DNA of 64,000 nucleotides from Streptomyces sp. NBC_01276 (GCF_041435355.1 NZ_CP108442.1:7934501-7998500), one strand, 5' to 3'; shown: positions 1 to 9,069, counted from the first letter of the stretch. Made by a program: numbers and translations. The notes: generated by a model not told the origin, from the letters alone.

Positions 1-1
1 G

Positions 2-160
2 CTGGACCGCATCACGGCGGCGGCCCCCACCGCTGAGCCGGCCCAGCCCCACGACCTGGCCGAACTGCTGCGCGGCTCGGCCGCATCCGGCGCCGTGCGG
101 CCCACCACACTGGCCCCGCTCGCACCCCACCTCGACCAACCGAAGCCACCACGCCGGTGA
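2..160 (+). CDS. 3' end of a gene cut by the window edge
   Basis: An open frame runs from the first bases to a TGA at 158-160, giving the last 52 residues of a protein that begins outside the window. The visible piece is rich in Ala, Pro and Leu and ends in a basic tail (KPPRR). I see no motif that identifies the family. The codon third positions are strongly G/C, as in a real gene of this genome. It is transcribed towards the convergent membrane-protein gene that ends at 205. Confidence 0.5.
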   Translation: MDRITAAAPTAEPAQPHDLAELLRGSAASGAVRPTTLAPLAPHLDQPKPPRR

Positions 161-204
161 ACCCGTGAAGGAGCCGGGCTTGCGGATCCCCGCCACAGCG
201 GGCG

Positions 205-807
205 TCAGCCCCGCGGGCCGTGCGCGTCGGCGGCTGCCACCCTTTTGAGGATGCAGCGCTCCCCGTTGTCGGGATCACCGATGTACGTCCAGAGCATCGG
301 GGCCGCGGTCGTGCCGGTCGCCTCGTAGCTGCTGCTCACACCGTCGCGGGCGAATACGAAGCGAAGGGTCGACTGTGGCGGGCCGCCCTCGGTCTGTGAT
401 GCCGATCGGAGGTCCCAGGTCCCCGTACCCGTCTTGACCGAGGCGAGGCCGAACCCGGAGATGGCCTGGCTCTGGGGGTCGAAGTAGTCGCCACAGGCGG
501 ACGAGGCGCTGAACGTCCCGTCCCCGGCCAGGACGAGGCTGCCGCCTTGTCCGTCTTCCCACACCCCTGCCGCCTCGGCACTCGTCAGCACGACGGCGTC
601 GCCCGGAGCTCCGGGCACCCAGAGGCGTCCCAGGAAGACCATCGCGACCAACGCCACCACGGCGCAGACCACGGCCAGGAACGCCAATGCGGCGCAGCCC
701 AGGGCTCCGGTACAGCCGCCGACTGCAAGCCACTTTCCGTATCGCCGGGGAGGGGCGGGGGGCCACGGCGTGGTGGGTGCGGGGGGCCAGGGTTCAGCGG
801 TGGACAT
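205..807 (-). CDS. single-pass membrane protein with extracytoplasmic domain, unknown function
   Basis: The protein is 200 residues from the ATG at 807 (MSTAEPWPP). An upstream in-frame ATG exists, but the residues it would add look non-coding. A Pro-rich cytoplasmic N-terminus (about residues 1-25) precedes one strongly hydrophobic segment (about 28-63, rich in Ala, Val, Leu). The rest is polar and is expected to lie outside the membrane. Motifs such as GDGTF and WDLR, and the paired cysteines, resemble small Streptomyces lipocalin-like or DUF-type surface proteins, but I cannot name the family. It has no operon partner in the window. Confidence 0.7.
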   Translation of the reverse strand: MSTAEPWPPAPTTPWPPAPPRRYGKWLAVGGCTGALGCAALAFLAVVCAVVALVAMVFLGRLWVPGAPGDAVVLTSAEAAGVWEDGQGGSLVLAGDGTFSASSACGDYFDPQSQAISGFGLASVKTGTGTWDLRSASQTEGGPPQSTLRFVFARDGVSSSYEATGTTAAPMLWTYIGDPDNGERCILKRVAAADAHGPRG

Positions 808-1131
808 GGGTCTTCCTCGGGCTTGGAGCCGGCCACGGTTCTGGCCGGCAGCGCCATCTTGCACGGGCCCCGGCCGGCTGACAGCAGCGGGTCCCATGCG
901 GACACCCAGGCCAGGGCGTTGGCACGGTCCCTGCCCGATGGGCTACGTTGTGGGGCTATGACTACCGGGACGGCCCTGCGCCACACACGGATCGGTGACC
1001 CGGTGCTCCTCTGAGCGCCGTACGGGCCGGTGCCGGCCCGCAGTCGGACCGCGCATCCGGCGCTGCCGCGCGGGCTCCGCCTCCTGTCGTGTCGATCACC
1101 ACTCGATACGTCAACCACGACAGGAGAACAC
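808..1131. other. intergenic region between divergent genes, with a possible leaderless mini-ORF
   Basis: This 324-bp stretch separates the membrane protein (minus) from the dienelactone hydrolase (plus). It has one notable signal. TTGGCA at 919-924 and TACGTT at 944-949, 19 bp apart, resemble a sigma-70-type promoter, and an ATG lies at 958, close to the expected transcription start. The ORF from that ATG has only 18 codons (stop at 1012-1014). It could be a truncated gene or chance. I see no other feature. Confidence 0.25.
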
Positions 1132-1866
1132 ATGCCCACCACGATGCTGCACGTTCCCACCGCCGATGGCCGGGCCGACGCCTTCGCCGCCTTCCCCGAG
1201 GGCGGCGATCGGCACCCGGGGGTCCTGATGTACCCGGACGGCTTCGGAATCCGGCCCGTGCTCCGGGAAATGGCCCGCGAACTGGCCGGGCACGGGTACT
1301 ACGTACTCGTTCCCAATCCCTTCTACCGGCACGGCCCCACCCCGGTGATCGAGCTTCCCGAGTACATCGGAGAAGAGGACCGGCCCGCCGTTCTCGCCCG
1401 GCTGATGCCCTTGATCGAGGAGCACACCGCCGAGCGTGCCCGGAGCGACGCCGAGGCCTACCTCAGGTTCCTCACCACCCGGCCCGAGGTCGCCGCCGGA
1501 CCGGTCGCGGTGACCGGCTACTGCATCGGCGGCCTCCTGGCGACGCGCACCGCCGTGGCCCACCCCGGCAGGGTGGCCGCCGTCGCGGCGTTCCACGCTC
1601 CCGTGGCGGCGGACGGGCTCGACGCCCTCGCCGGGATGACGGCCCGGGTCCACTTCGGCCACGCCGAGAGCGACCTGACGCCCAAGTCCCTGGGCGAACT
1701 CAACCAGGCCCTGGACGCGGGGGGCGTCGACCACACCTCCGAGATCTACCCCGGCACCGTGCACGGGTTCACCATGTCCGACACCGACGCCTTCGACCCC
1801 GCCGCTCTGCAGCACCACTGGGACCGCCTGCTCCCCCTCCTCGACCGCGCACTGACCGGCGGCTGA
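1132..1866 (+). CDS. dienelactone hydrolase family protein
   Basis: This is a 244-residue alpha/beta hydrolase. The ATG at 1132 is preceded by CAGGAG at 1121-1126 and is preferred to upstream in-frame starts. The nucleophile is a cysteine in GYCIGG (Cys131), the hallmark of dienelactone hydrolases rather than of serine esterases. Asp181 (in HAESD) and His211 (in PGTVHGF) complete a plausible triad. Family members hydrolyse lactone or ester rings, as in the chlorocatechol pathway, but many actinobacterial paralogues have no known substrate. No aromatic-degradation gene lies nearby, so the substrate is open. The protein is cytoplasmic, with no signal peptide. Confidence 0.88.
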   Translation: MPTTMLHVPTADGRADAFAAFPEGGDRHPGVLMYPDGFGIRPVLREMARELAGHGYYVLVPNPFYRHGPTPVIELPEYIGEEDRPAVLARLMPLIEEHTAERARSDAEAYLRFLTTRPEVAAGPVAVTGYCIGGLLATRTAVAHPGRVAAVAAFHAPVAADGLDALAGMTARVHFGHAESDLTPKSLGELNQALDAGGVDHTSEIYPGTVHGFTMSDTDAFDPAALQHHWDRLLPLLDRALTGG

Positions 1867-1881
1867 GTCCGCACAGCCGAG

Positions 1882-2541
1882 TCATCCCGACAGGGGCGAG
1901 CGCGCGGGCACGGTCAGCGCGACTCCCAGCGCGGCGCCGACAAGAAGGCCCACGCCGTGGTTGTTGGTGAGGAGACACAGGACGAGACCTGCGGTGGGGA
2001 CGAGGAGGGCCACCCACCGCAGGGCGACGACGCCGCCGCGCACCGCGTACCAGGTGGCGAGCGCGCCCACGAGGCCGCAGATCGCCACCGAGTCGCCGCC
2101 TCCCCGAACGCTCCAGCCGGCCATGCTCACCGCCTGTGCGCCGACCCCGCTCGCAGCGAACACCAGCATCGTCCGCCAGGGGCCGAACTGCCGCTCGGCG
2201 ACCGGAGCCACAACGGCGAGGGCGGCCAGGTTGAACAGGAGTTGGAGCCATCCTGACGACTGCACCGCCAACGCGGTCACCGCTCGCCACCACGCACCAT
2301 GAGGGTGTCGCGCCAGCGCGTCGATCGTGCCGGGGACGACCGTCTGGACCGCACCCAGCACCACCATGGCGGCCACCAGCCCCACGGCGACCCCCGGGAC
2401 CGGCCGCCGCCACGCCCGCAGCAAGGCCACAGGAGGAGGTATCTCCCCGCCGTCCTCCGCGGCGAGGGTCGTCAAGAGCCGGATACCCGGCACGATGACG
2501 GCCACCGCGCATCCATAGAGCAACACCATGTGCATGTTCAT
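1882..2541 (-). CDS. rhomboid-like intramembrane protease
   Basis: This is a 219-residue protein with about six hydrophobic segments and almost no soluble domain. The middle segment contains GGGDSVAICGLVGA, which fits the rhomboid catalytic serine region although the classical GxSG is altered. A histidine in a later segment (TNNHGVG) could be the partner of the Ser-His dyad. Rhomboids cleave membrane-anchored substrates within the bilayer. The start is the ATG at 2541; a second in-frame ATG follows two codons later. The gene converges with the dienelactone hydrolase (15-bp gap) and probably stands alone. A non-catalytic rhomboid-fold protein is the main alternative. Confidence 0.65.
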   Translation of the reverse strand: MNMHMVLLYGCAVAVIVPGIRLLTTLAAEDGGEIPPPVALLRAWRRPVPGVAVGLVAAMVVLGAVQTVVPGTIDALARHPHGAWWRAVTALAVQSSGWLQLLFNLAALAVVAPVAERQFGPWRTMLVFAASGVGAQAVSMAGWSVRGGGDSVAICGLVGALATWYAVRGGVVALRWVALLVPTAGLVLCLLTNNHGVGLLVGAALGVALTVPARSPLSG

Positions 2542-2753
2542 GATCGAAGCCTGTCAGACGGTGCGGCCACACCCGAAAGGCACCGCCGCGCGAGGGGCGA
2601 CGCGCAACGGCCTCCGCCGGAGGGCGCGTTGACGGATACGCGTACTTCCGCTCGGTGGTTCCACGTCCAATCGATTCCCGTTCGAGGAGTTCTCGCTCAT
2701 GCCCTGTCAATGTCGGGGCTCCAGGCTCCACTCGGCAGGAAAGGACGAGGGAA

Positions 2754-3263
2754 ATGACCAAGTCAGGGCGCAGGTTCGGCATCACCGCGGTGGTGGCCGC
2801 GGTCGTGGCCGCGATGATCACTTTCACGGGACTGCAGGGAGCCAGCGCGCAGGACCAGGGGCGTCGCGGCTGGGACCACTTCGGGTTCGGGGTGCCGTGG
2901 GAGGGGTCTTACGGGTACTCGCAGGCGATCAGAGCCGGGGACACGGTCTACATCTCGGGCCAGCTGTCGCATGACGCGGCCGGGAACCTGGTGGGCGTCG
3001 GCGACTTCGAGAAGCAGGTGCGCACGTCGTTCGACAACCTGGACAAGGTGCTGGCGCACTACAAGATCCCGCGCAGCCAGATCGTCAGCATGAAGATCTA
3101 CACCAAGGACCTGCGCAAGAACTTCGACACGGCCGCGCGGCTGCACAAGGAGTACAACGGCAACCACCGCACGACCGACACCATCCTCGGTGTCACGGAC
3201 CTCGCGTTCCCCGATCAGCTGGTGGAGATCGAGGCCGTCGCCCTGGTGTCGCCGCGCTCCTGA
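2754..3263 (+). CDS. exported RidA/YjgF-family protein
   Basis: The protein has 169 residues from the ATG at 2754, preceded by GGACGAGG. Residues 1-32 form a signal peptide: basic start, a long Ala/Val core and an ASA-Q cleavage site. Residues 50-165 are a RidA-like domain (AGDTVYISGQLS, DNLDKVLAHY, VEIEAVALV). Classical RidA proteins are cytoplasmic and remove reactive 2-aminoacrylate using a conserved Arg before the last strand. Here that stretch reads TDLAFPDQLVEIEAVAL with no Arg, so imine-deaminase activity is doubtful. An extracytoplasmic role is inferred. The gene appears monocistronic. Confidence 0.85.
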   Translation: MTKSGRRFGITAVVAAVVAAMITFTGLQGASAQDQGRRGWDHFGFGVPWEGSYGYSQAIRAGDTVYISGQLSHDAAGNLVGVGDFEKQVRTSFDNLDKVLAHYKIPRSQIVSMKIYTKDLRKNFDTAARLHKEYNGNHRTTDTILGVTDLAFPDQLVEIEAVALVSPRS

Positions 3264-3270
3264 CCCAGCG

Positions 3271-3296
3271 GGCCGCGCGGCGGTAGCCGCGCGGCC
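3271..3296 (+). terminator. GC-rich hairpin after the ridA-like gene
   Basis: A perfect 11-bp stem (GGCCGCGCGGC at 3271-3281 with its complement at 3286-3296) encloses a 4-base GGTA loop, 8 bp after the stop codon. There is no T-tract, which is common for streptomycete terminators. It probably ends the ridA-like transcript. Confidence 0.6.
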
Positions 3297-3381
3297 GCTG
3301 TGCGGCCCGCCGGGCGCGTACACACCGGCGGGCGTCCTGTGAAGTCCAGGGCCTACGATCGGTCGCCGGGGGTGGCGCGCG

Positions 3382-4200
3382 ATGGGGCTGTGGCGCAGGC
3401 GGAGGAACCGGGCGACCGCCGAGACGGAACCCGGGACGGAACGGGCACGACCGCAGGCGCCGGAGCGGGACCCGGAGCCGGGAGCGGATCCGTGGCAGGA
3501 CTGGCTGAGCCGTTCGTCCGGGGCGCTCGCCGTCCGGCAGTGCTGGGCGGACGCCGCCGAGCAGACCGCTCGGCTGGGCGAGGACGGCTACCGCGAGCGC
3601 CTGGGCGAGCTGCTGTCCCGACTGTCGCCCCGCGACTTCGCGGCCCTGGGCCTCGGTTGCACCCGCCGGATCGACCGCCCCTGCCGAGAGCCGCGGACCT
3701 GCGCGCAGGACCCCGTCCCGCCGCCCGCCGGCGAGCGGCCGGTTCCGCGCGAAGGCCCGGTGGCCGGCGCCTGCAGCGGCTTCTGGGACTGCTACACCCG
3801 GTTCGGGGTGCGGGCCGCTTTCACCGCCGACGACCGCCACCGGGCGGTGACCGTCCAGGGGCGGTGGTCCGGGGTGATGCTGTGGGTGGACGGGATCCGG
3901 GTGGAAGCACCGAACTTCCTCGACGACACCGGCTACTGGGTGGACGACCGCTTCTACGTCACGGAGACGGCCGCCCCGGACGACCACCCCCTTCAGGGGC
4001 ACGTCGGCATGGGTGAGATCGCGGTGCTCTCGCTGGTGATCCACGACGTCACCACGGCCACCACCCACATCGTGGACCCCGAACCGCACGAGAACTGGTC
4101 CTGCCCGGTCGCGGTGCTCCGCGCGGGGGAGTGGCGCCTCTACCCGACCCTGGAGGCCCACGACGGCGACCGCCCCGACCGCACCCTCACCCTCCCGTGA
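3382..4200 (+). CDS. hypothetical protein, 272 residues
   Basis: The start is the ATG at 3382, giving MGLWRRRRN. The first 35 residues are basic and rich in Pro/Glu and are likely disordered. The remainder contains a Cys-rich loop (GLGCTRRIDRPCREPRTC), an ACSGFWDCYTRFGVRA segment and a Trp-rich beta-type C-terminal half with no catalytic motif I recognise. There is no signal peptide or membrane segment. Codon third positions support a real gene. It converges with the SDR gene (19-bp gap). I do not recognise the family. Confidence 0.7.
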   Translation: MGLWRRRRNRATAETEPGTERARPQAPERDPEPGADPWQDWLSRSSGALAVRQCWADAAEQTARLGEDGYRERLGELLSRLSPRDFAALGLGCTRRIDRPCREPRTCAQDPVPPPAGERPVPREGPVAGACSGFWDCYTRFGVRAAFTADDRHRAVTVQGRWSGVMLWVDGIRVEAPNFLDDTGYWVDDRFYVTETAAPDDHPLQGHVGMGEIAVLSLVIHDVTTATTHIVDPEPHENWSCPVAVLRAGEWRLYPTLEAHDGDRPDRTLTLP

Positions 4201-4219
4201 CGAGTCCGCGTCCGGCCGG

Positions 4220-4963
4220 TCAACGGGCGCTCGCGACCGGACGTACGACGATCTCGTTGACGTCGACCTCCGGGGGCTGGGCCAGGGCGTACGCGATGGC
4301 CCCCGCGATCGCCGAGGCGGGCAGCGCCACGGCGCGGTAGGCCTTCATCGCCTCCCGGGCCACCGGATCGCCGATGGTGTCGGCGAGCTCGGACTCGGTG
4401 ACGCCCGGGGACACGAGGGTGACCCGGATGCCGCCGGCGGATTCCTGGCGCAGGCCTTCGGAGATGGCGCGGACGGCGAACTTGGTGGCGCAGTAGACGG
4501 CGGCGGTGGGCGAGACCTCGTAGGCCCCCACGGAGGCGATGTTCACGATGTGCCCGCCGCCCTGGGCGCGCATCGGGGGGAGGGCGGCGGCGATGCCGTG
4601 CAGGACGCCCCGGACGTTCACGTCGAGCATGCGGTCCCACTCGTCCGTCCGCAGGGCGTCGAGCGGAGAAAGCGGCATCAGGCCCGCGTTGTTGACCAGT
4701 GCGTCGAGGCGGCCGTAGGCGCCGAGCGCCGCCTCGACGAAGGCGCGGGTGTCCTGCGCGTCCGTCACGTCCAGCCTGCGGAAGAAGGCCTCGCCGCCCG
4801 CCTCGGTGATCTCCGCTGTGATCCGTTCGAGCCGGTCGGTCCGGCGCGCGCCGAGCAGGACGCGGTACCCGTCCGCCGCCAGGCGGCGTGCGGTGGCTTC
4901 GCCGATGCCGCTGCTGGCGCCGGTGACGGCCACGGTCCGGGTGACTGCGGTGGTGTCGGTCAT
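4220..4963 (-). CDS. SDR family NAD(P)-dependent oxidoreductase
   Basis: This is a 247-residue classical short-chain dehydrogenase from the ATG at 4963, with CAGGAGGAA just upstream. The cofactor motif TGASSGIG is at residues 14-21, NNAG at 91-94, and the catalytic residues are Ser144, Tyr157 and Lys161 (YxxxK). The Arg residues after the second strand (GARRTDR) favour NADPH. It reduces or oxidises an unidentified alcohol or carbonyl. It is divergently transcribed from an XRE/MmyB regulator 173 bp away. This SDR-MmyB pair recurs in actinobacteria, and the regulator most likely controls this gene. Confidence 0.9.
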   Translation of the reverse strand: MTDTTAVTRTVAVTGASSGIGEATARRLAADGYRVLLGARRTDRLERITAEITEAGGEAFFRRLDVTDAQDTRAFVEAALGAYGRLDALVNNAGLMPLSPLDALRTDEWDRMLDVNVRGVLHGIAAALPPMRAQGGGHIVNIASVGAYEVSPTAAVYCATKFAVRAISEGLRQESAGGIRVTLVSPGVTESELADTIGDPVAREAMKAYRAVALPASAIAGAIAYALAQPPEVDVNEIVVRPVASAR

Positions 4964-5136
4964 GTCTGTTCCTCCTGGGGGAAGTCCCGTACGGAGCCGC
5001 GGAGTCGAGAGGCCGACGGGCTCGTACGTTTTCGTGTTCCGGAGTCTGGTGCGGCGGCCGGGGCCGGGCCAGGACGGTCCGTGCCGGGGTACCGCGCACC
5101 CAGGTTCGCGGCCGGCGCCCGGTCTAGCCTGGGGAG

Positions 5137-5988
5137 ATGAGCAGCAATGACCTCGGCGACTTCCTCCGGGCCCGCCGCGCACGACTGACGCCGGATGACG
5201 TCGGGCTGGCCTCCTACGGGCGCCGCCGGGTTGCGGGGCTGCGCCGGGAGGAGGTGGCGGTCCTGGCCGGAATGAACGCCGACTACTACACCCGTCTGGA
5301 ACAGGGCCGCGAGCGCGGCCCCTCGCCGCAGATCCTCGACGCGATCGGCACGGCCCTGCGCCTGGACCGCGAGGGCCTCGCCCACCTGTACCGGCTGGCG
5401 GGCGGCGGGCCGCGGCGTGACCGGGCGCAGCCGAGGGAGACGGTCGCGCCCGCGCTGCGCCGGCTGCTGGACGGTTACGCGCACACCCCCGCGTTCGTCC
5501 TCAACCCCGCGTTGGACCTGCTGGCCGCCAACGGCCTGGCCGAGGCGCTCTTCTCGCCGTTCCGGGCTGCGGACAACCTCGCCTTCATGACCTTCCTCGA
5601 TCCCGCGGGCCGCGCCTTCCACGCGCGGTGGCACCGGTCGGCCGGGGCGGTCGCCGCCGCCCTGCGCCGCGCGGCCGGCCTCGAACCGCACTACCCACGC
5701 CTGCGCGAGGTGCTGGACGTCCTGCTCGGGGCGAGCGAGGAGTTCGCCGCGCTCTGGTCCGCGCACACCGTCGGCGGAAAGACCCGCGAAGCCAAGGAGC
5801 TCGTCCATCCCGAGGTCGGCCCCCTCTCGCTCTCCTACCAGTCCTTCGACGTTCGCGGCGCACTGGGACAGCAGCTCGTGATCTACCACGCGGAACCGGG
5901 CAGCCCCGGCGACCGGGGCCTCGCCCTGCTCGGCAGCCTCCACGCCACTCGCCACACGCAGCCGCGAACCGGTACCGGAGCACGGTGA
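5137..5988 (+). CDS. XRE/MmyB-type transcriptional regulator
   Basis: The protein has 283 residues and starts at the ATG at 5137. The N-terminal helix-turn-helix (about residues 8-80) carries the family signature RRRVAGLRREEVAVLAGMNADYYTRLEQGR. The C-terminal half (about 105-270) is the MmyB-like ligand-binding domain (PAFVLNPALDLLAANGLAEALF and a DVRGALGQQLVIYHAEPGSP end). Such proteins are thought to sense fatty-acid-like ligands. It faces the SDR gene divergently and is its likely regulator, acting in the 173-bp intergenic region. Confidence 0.9.
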   Translation: MSSNDLGDFLRARRARLTPDDVGLASYGRRRVAGLRREEVAVLAGMNADYYTRLEQGRERGPSPQILDAIGTALRLDREGLAHLYRLAGGGPRRDRAQPRETVAPALRRLLDGYAHTPAFVLNPALDLLAANGLAEALFSPFRAADNLAFMTFLDPAGRAFHARWHRSAGAVAAALRRAAGLEPHYPRLREVLDVLLGASEEFAALWSAHTVGGKTREAKELVHPEVGPLSLSYQSFDVRGALGQQLVIYHAEPGSPGDRGLALLGSLHATRHTQPRTGTGAR

Positions 5989-6126
5989 TCAGAGCCGGAG
6001 ATCCGGCGGCAGCGGGCGGCGAGAGCGATGTCTCGTCATATGCCAGATGTCTAGGCGTGTGTCGTATTCCTGCGCGTAACCATGTGTAGTGTTGCAGCTA
6101 CACAAAGTGCCGCCCGGAAGGTTTCC

Positions 6127-7209
6127 ATGTCCAGCATCCAGCCCCAGTACGTCGCGCTCGGTGACTCCTACAGCGCCGGCCAGTACATCGGCGGTGACGC
6201 CAACCTCGTCTGCGAACCGGTGGGCGGCGGCCTCGGCGGCCGGGACGGCGACTACACCGGCCGGTCGAAGGACAGCTATCCGCAGCAGCTGGCCCACACC
6301 GTCCTCTCCGGGCACGAGTTCATCGACGTCACCTGTGGCGGCGCGACGATCGACGACCGCGGGCTGGGGCTGGGAGGCATCCTCATCCCGCAGACGGTCT
6401 TCGGGGGCCCGCCCTACGTCCCGGTCGACGGCAGCGGCATGCCGCAGTTCACCCCCACCCCGCGCCCCGCTCAGATCGACGCGCTGAGCGCGGCCACCAC
6501 CCTGGCCACCGTCGGCATCGGGGGCAACCAGTACAACCTCGGCCAGATCATCGCCACGTGCGCCACCCTGGGCGCGTCGTCCTTGGGCAGCCCCGGCACC
6601 GACTACTACCGCAACACCGCCGAGGGCCGGGCGGACCTCGCGCAGAAGGAAGACGACCTGCGCAGCGGCTTCGCGAAGATGATGCCGGAGCTGCGCGAGC
6701 GTGCCCCGCACGCCCGGTTCCTCTTCGTCGGCTACCCCACCCTGTTCCCGACCGCGGCCGGGCAGGGCACCTGCGACGGCGGTCTGGACGAGAACATCAC
6801 GATCAAGAAGGGCGACATGCCCTTCATCCAGGAGCAGTTCGCCCTGGTCGACTCCGTCATCCGCGACGCGGCGCAGGCCCACGGGCACACCTACGTCGAC
6901 ATCGCCGAATCCAGCCGCGCCCACCACGTCTGCCGTGAAGGCGCCGAGAAGTGGATGTTCGGCCTCTACGGCCGCTACGAGTTCGACGACCGGCTCGACG
7001 GCTACAAGCCCGCCCGCTTCCCCGCCGGCAAGGACATGCCGCCCTTCACCCCCGGCTGGACGGCCTGGTTGCAGGGCCTGCTCGCCCACGGCGGTGGCAT
7101 CTTCCGCGGCAACGAGACCCTGACCACGTTCCACCCCAACAAGCGCGGAGCCGACAACCAGACCGCCCAGGTCGCGGCCGCGCTGCGCAAGGCCGGCATC
7201 GTGCAGTGA
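6127..7209 (+). CDS. SGNH/GDSL hydrolase family protein
   Basis: The ATG at 6127 follows GGAAGG by about 6 bases and is preferred to the ATG at 6082, which has no ribosome binding site and would add 15 residues unlike a signal peptide. The 360-residue product has block I VALGDSYSAG (Ser14), block III GIGGNQYN, and block V with His336 in FHPNKRG. This fits the SGNH lipase/esterase family (secreted relatives include Streptomyces lipases). Oddly, there is no signal peptide, whereas most streptomycete homologues are exported. The substrate is unknown. Confidence 0.85.
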   Translation: MSSIQPQYVALGDSYSAGQYIGGDANLVCEPVGGGLGGRDGDYTGRSKDSYPQQLAHTVLSGHEFIDVTCGGATIDDRGLGLGGILIPQTVFGGPPYVPVDGSGMPQFTPTPRPAQIDALSAATTLATVGIGGNQYNLGQIIATCATLGASSLGSPGTDYYRNTAEGRADLAQKEDDLRSGFAKMMPELRERAPHARFLFVGYPTLFPTAAGQGTCDGGLDENITIKKGDMPFIQEQFALVDSVIRDAAQAHGHTYVDIAESSRAHHVCREGAEKWMFGLYGRYEFDDRLDGYKPARFPAGKDMPPFTPGWTAWLQGLLAHGGGIFRGNETLTTFHPNKRGADNQTAQVAAALRKAGIVQ

Positions 7210-7219
7210 CACCCCTGTC

Positions 7220-7261
7220 CAGCCGGCCGCCGGGGAGTCCGGGGCGCCCGTGCGCCGGCTG
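7220..7261 (+). terminator. possible hairpin after the SGNH hydrolase
   Basis: CAGCCGGC at 7220-7227 pairs with GCCGGCTG at 7254-7261, with a 26-base GC-rich loop that can fold further. It starts 10 bp after the stop. The long loop makes terminator function uncertain. Confidence 0.3.
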
Positions 7262-7422
7262 ACGGCTCCGGGCGGCCGACCTGCACGGCCACCCGGAGCC
7301 ACGTCACCCTGACCCGCGTGGCCCGGCGCGGGTATTGGCCGGATGTCGGCGTCCGGCTTGGGCGCGTGGATCAGTGACCGTTAACCTCCCGCTCGTTGCT
7401 CAAGTCAACCAATGGGGACGGT

Positions 7423-8994
7423 ATGGACGACGGTATGTACCACGGTATGGACGACACCACCGAACACTTCCACAGCCACGTGGAAGAGATTCTTGACGCC
7501 CTGGCGAAGGAACCGGGCCGTGAGGCCCTGGTACACCGGGACCGGCGCGTGAGCGCGGGTGAATTACGCGGCCTCGTCCACGGCATGGCACGTGCACTGC
7601 GCGCCCAGGGGGTGACACGCGGTCAGACGGTCACCCTCCTCGCAGGCAACCTTCCCGAGACGATCGCGGCCCGCTACGCCGCCGGGCTGCTCGGCTGCGC
7701 CGTGAACCACCTCTACGCAGGCCTTTCGGCCGATGTGCACGCCGACATCCTCCGGGACGTCGAGACCCGGGCACTGATAGTCGACCCCGCCCACCGCGAG
7801 CGCGCCGCGGACCTGGCCGGCCGGTTGCCGCTGGAACGGGTGCTGGTCCTCGGCGGAGGCGCAGGCGCAGGCGCGGGCCTTGACCTGGTGCGGCTCGCCG
7901 CCGAGGAATCCACCGAAGACCTGCCGGGCTCGGCGCAGCCACAGGACATCTGCACCATCCGCCACACCGGTGGGACCACCGGTCATCCCAAGGCCATCTG
8001 CACGACCTTCGGGCAATGGGTGTCCATCGGACCGGACTGGTCCGAGGAGGGGCAGGTCAGGGCTCTGGTGTGCACCACCCTCGCGCATGCCGCGGGCCTC
8101 ATGGCGGACACCACCCTGCACCGCGGCGGCACCGTCGTCCTGCTGGACGGGTTCGAGGCCGGTGCCGTGCTCGGCGCCATCGAGCGCGAGCGCATCACCC
8201 ACACGTTCCTGCTGCCGCCGCTGCTCTACCAGTTGATGGACCACCCCGACGTCGACCGCACCGACACCTCCAGCCTGCGCATGCTCACCTACGGGGGCTG
8301 CGCCTCCTCCCCGGCCCGTCTCGCGGCGGCGGTCCGGCGCTTCGGCCCCGTGCTCAACCAGTTCTACGGCCAGAACGAAGCGGGCGGGATCAGCATGCTC
8401 TCCCCCCAGGACCACGATCCGCTGCGCCCCGAACTGCTGCGAACCGCCGGGAAGATCATGGAAGGCGTCGAGGTCACCGTCCGTGACGCCGACGGACGGC
8501 ACCTGCCCGCCGGCGAACACGGCGAGATCTGCGTACGTTCCCCCCACGTGATGCAGGGCTACTGGAAGCAGCCCGAGCTCACCGCGGAGGTACTGCGGGA
8601 CGGCTGGCTGCACACCGGTGACATCGGGTTCGTCGACCCGGACGGCTACATCACGATCGTGGACCGGCTGAAGGACATGATCGTGGTGGTGGGAGGCCAC
8701 GTGTACACGGTGGAACTGGAGGACGTGCTGAACTCCCACCCGCAGGTCCTGCAGAGCGCGGTGCTCGGAGTCCCCGACGCCAACCTCATGGAGCGAGTCC
8801 ACGCGGTCGTCGTCCGCGCGCCGGGCGCCGACGTCGGCGAAGAGGAGCTGCGCGCCATGGTGCGGGAGCGGAAGGGCGCCATGTACGAGCCCGCGAGCTT
8901 CGCCTTCGTCGACGCGCTGCCCCTGACCGACGCGGGCAAGCCGGACAAGAAGCTGCTCCGCAGCCGGGCGGTCGAGCCGGCCCCGTCTCCCTGA
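7423..8994 (+). CDS. AMP-dependent acyl-CoA ligase / synthetase
   Basis: The protein is 523 residues from the ATG at 7423, just after a GGGGACG sequence; in-frame ATGs at 7435 and 7447 or a TTG at 7396 are alternatives. It is an ANL-superfamily adenylating enzyme. It has the P-loop-like motif TGGTTGHPK, a FYGQNEAGG core motif, GWLHTGDIGFVDPDGY, and DRLKDMIVVVGGHVYTVELE before the mobile C-terminal domain, which ends LTDAGKPDKKLL with the catalytic Lys. It should convert a carboxylic acid to acyl-AMP and then acyl-CoA. The substrate cannot be read from the sequence. The gene stands alone. Confidence 0.88.
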   Translation: MDDGMYHGMDDTTEHFHSHVEEILDALAKEPGREALVHRDRRVSAGELRGLVHGMARALRAQGVTRGQTVTLLAGNLPETIAARYAAGLLGCAVNHLYAGLSADVHADILRDVETRALIVDPAHRERAADLAGRLPLERVLVLGGGAGAGAGLDLVRLAAEESTEDLPGSAQPQDICTIRHTGGTTGHPKAICTTFGQWVSIGPDWSEEGQVRALVCTTLAHAAGLMADTTLHRGGTVVLLDGFEAGAVLGAIERERITHTFLLPPLLYQLMDHPDVDRTDTSSLRMLTYGGCASSPARLAAAVRRFGPVLNQFYGQNEAGGISMLSPQDHDPLRPELLRTAGKIMEGVEVTVRDADGRHLPAGEHGEICVRSPHVMQGYWKQPELTAEVLRDGWLHTGDIGFVDPDGYITIVDRLKDMIVVVGGHVYTVELEDVLNSHPQVLQSAVLGVPDANLMERVHAVVVRAPGADVGEEELRAMVRERKGAMYEPASFAFVDALPLTDAGKPDKKLLRSRAVEPAPSP

Positions 8995-9069
8995 CCGTGA
9001 CCTGCGGCCCCCTCCACTCGCGGTCGGTGACGTACCCGCCCGATCGGGCCCTCCTCTAGGGTCGGCGTC

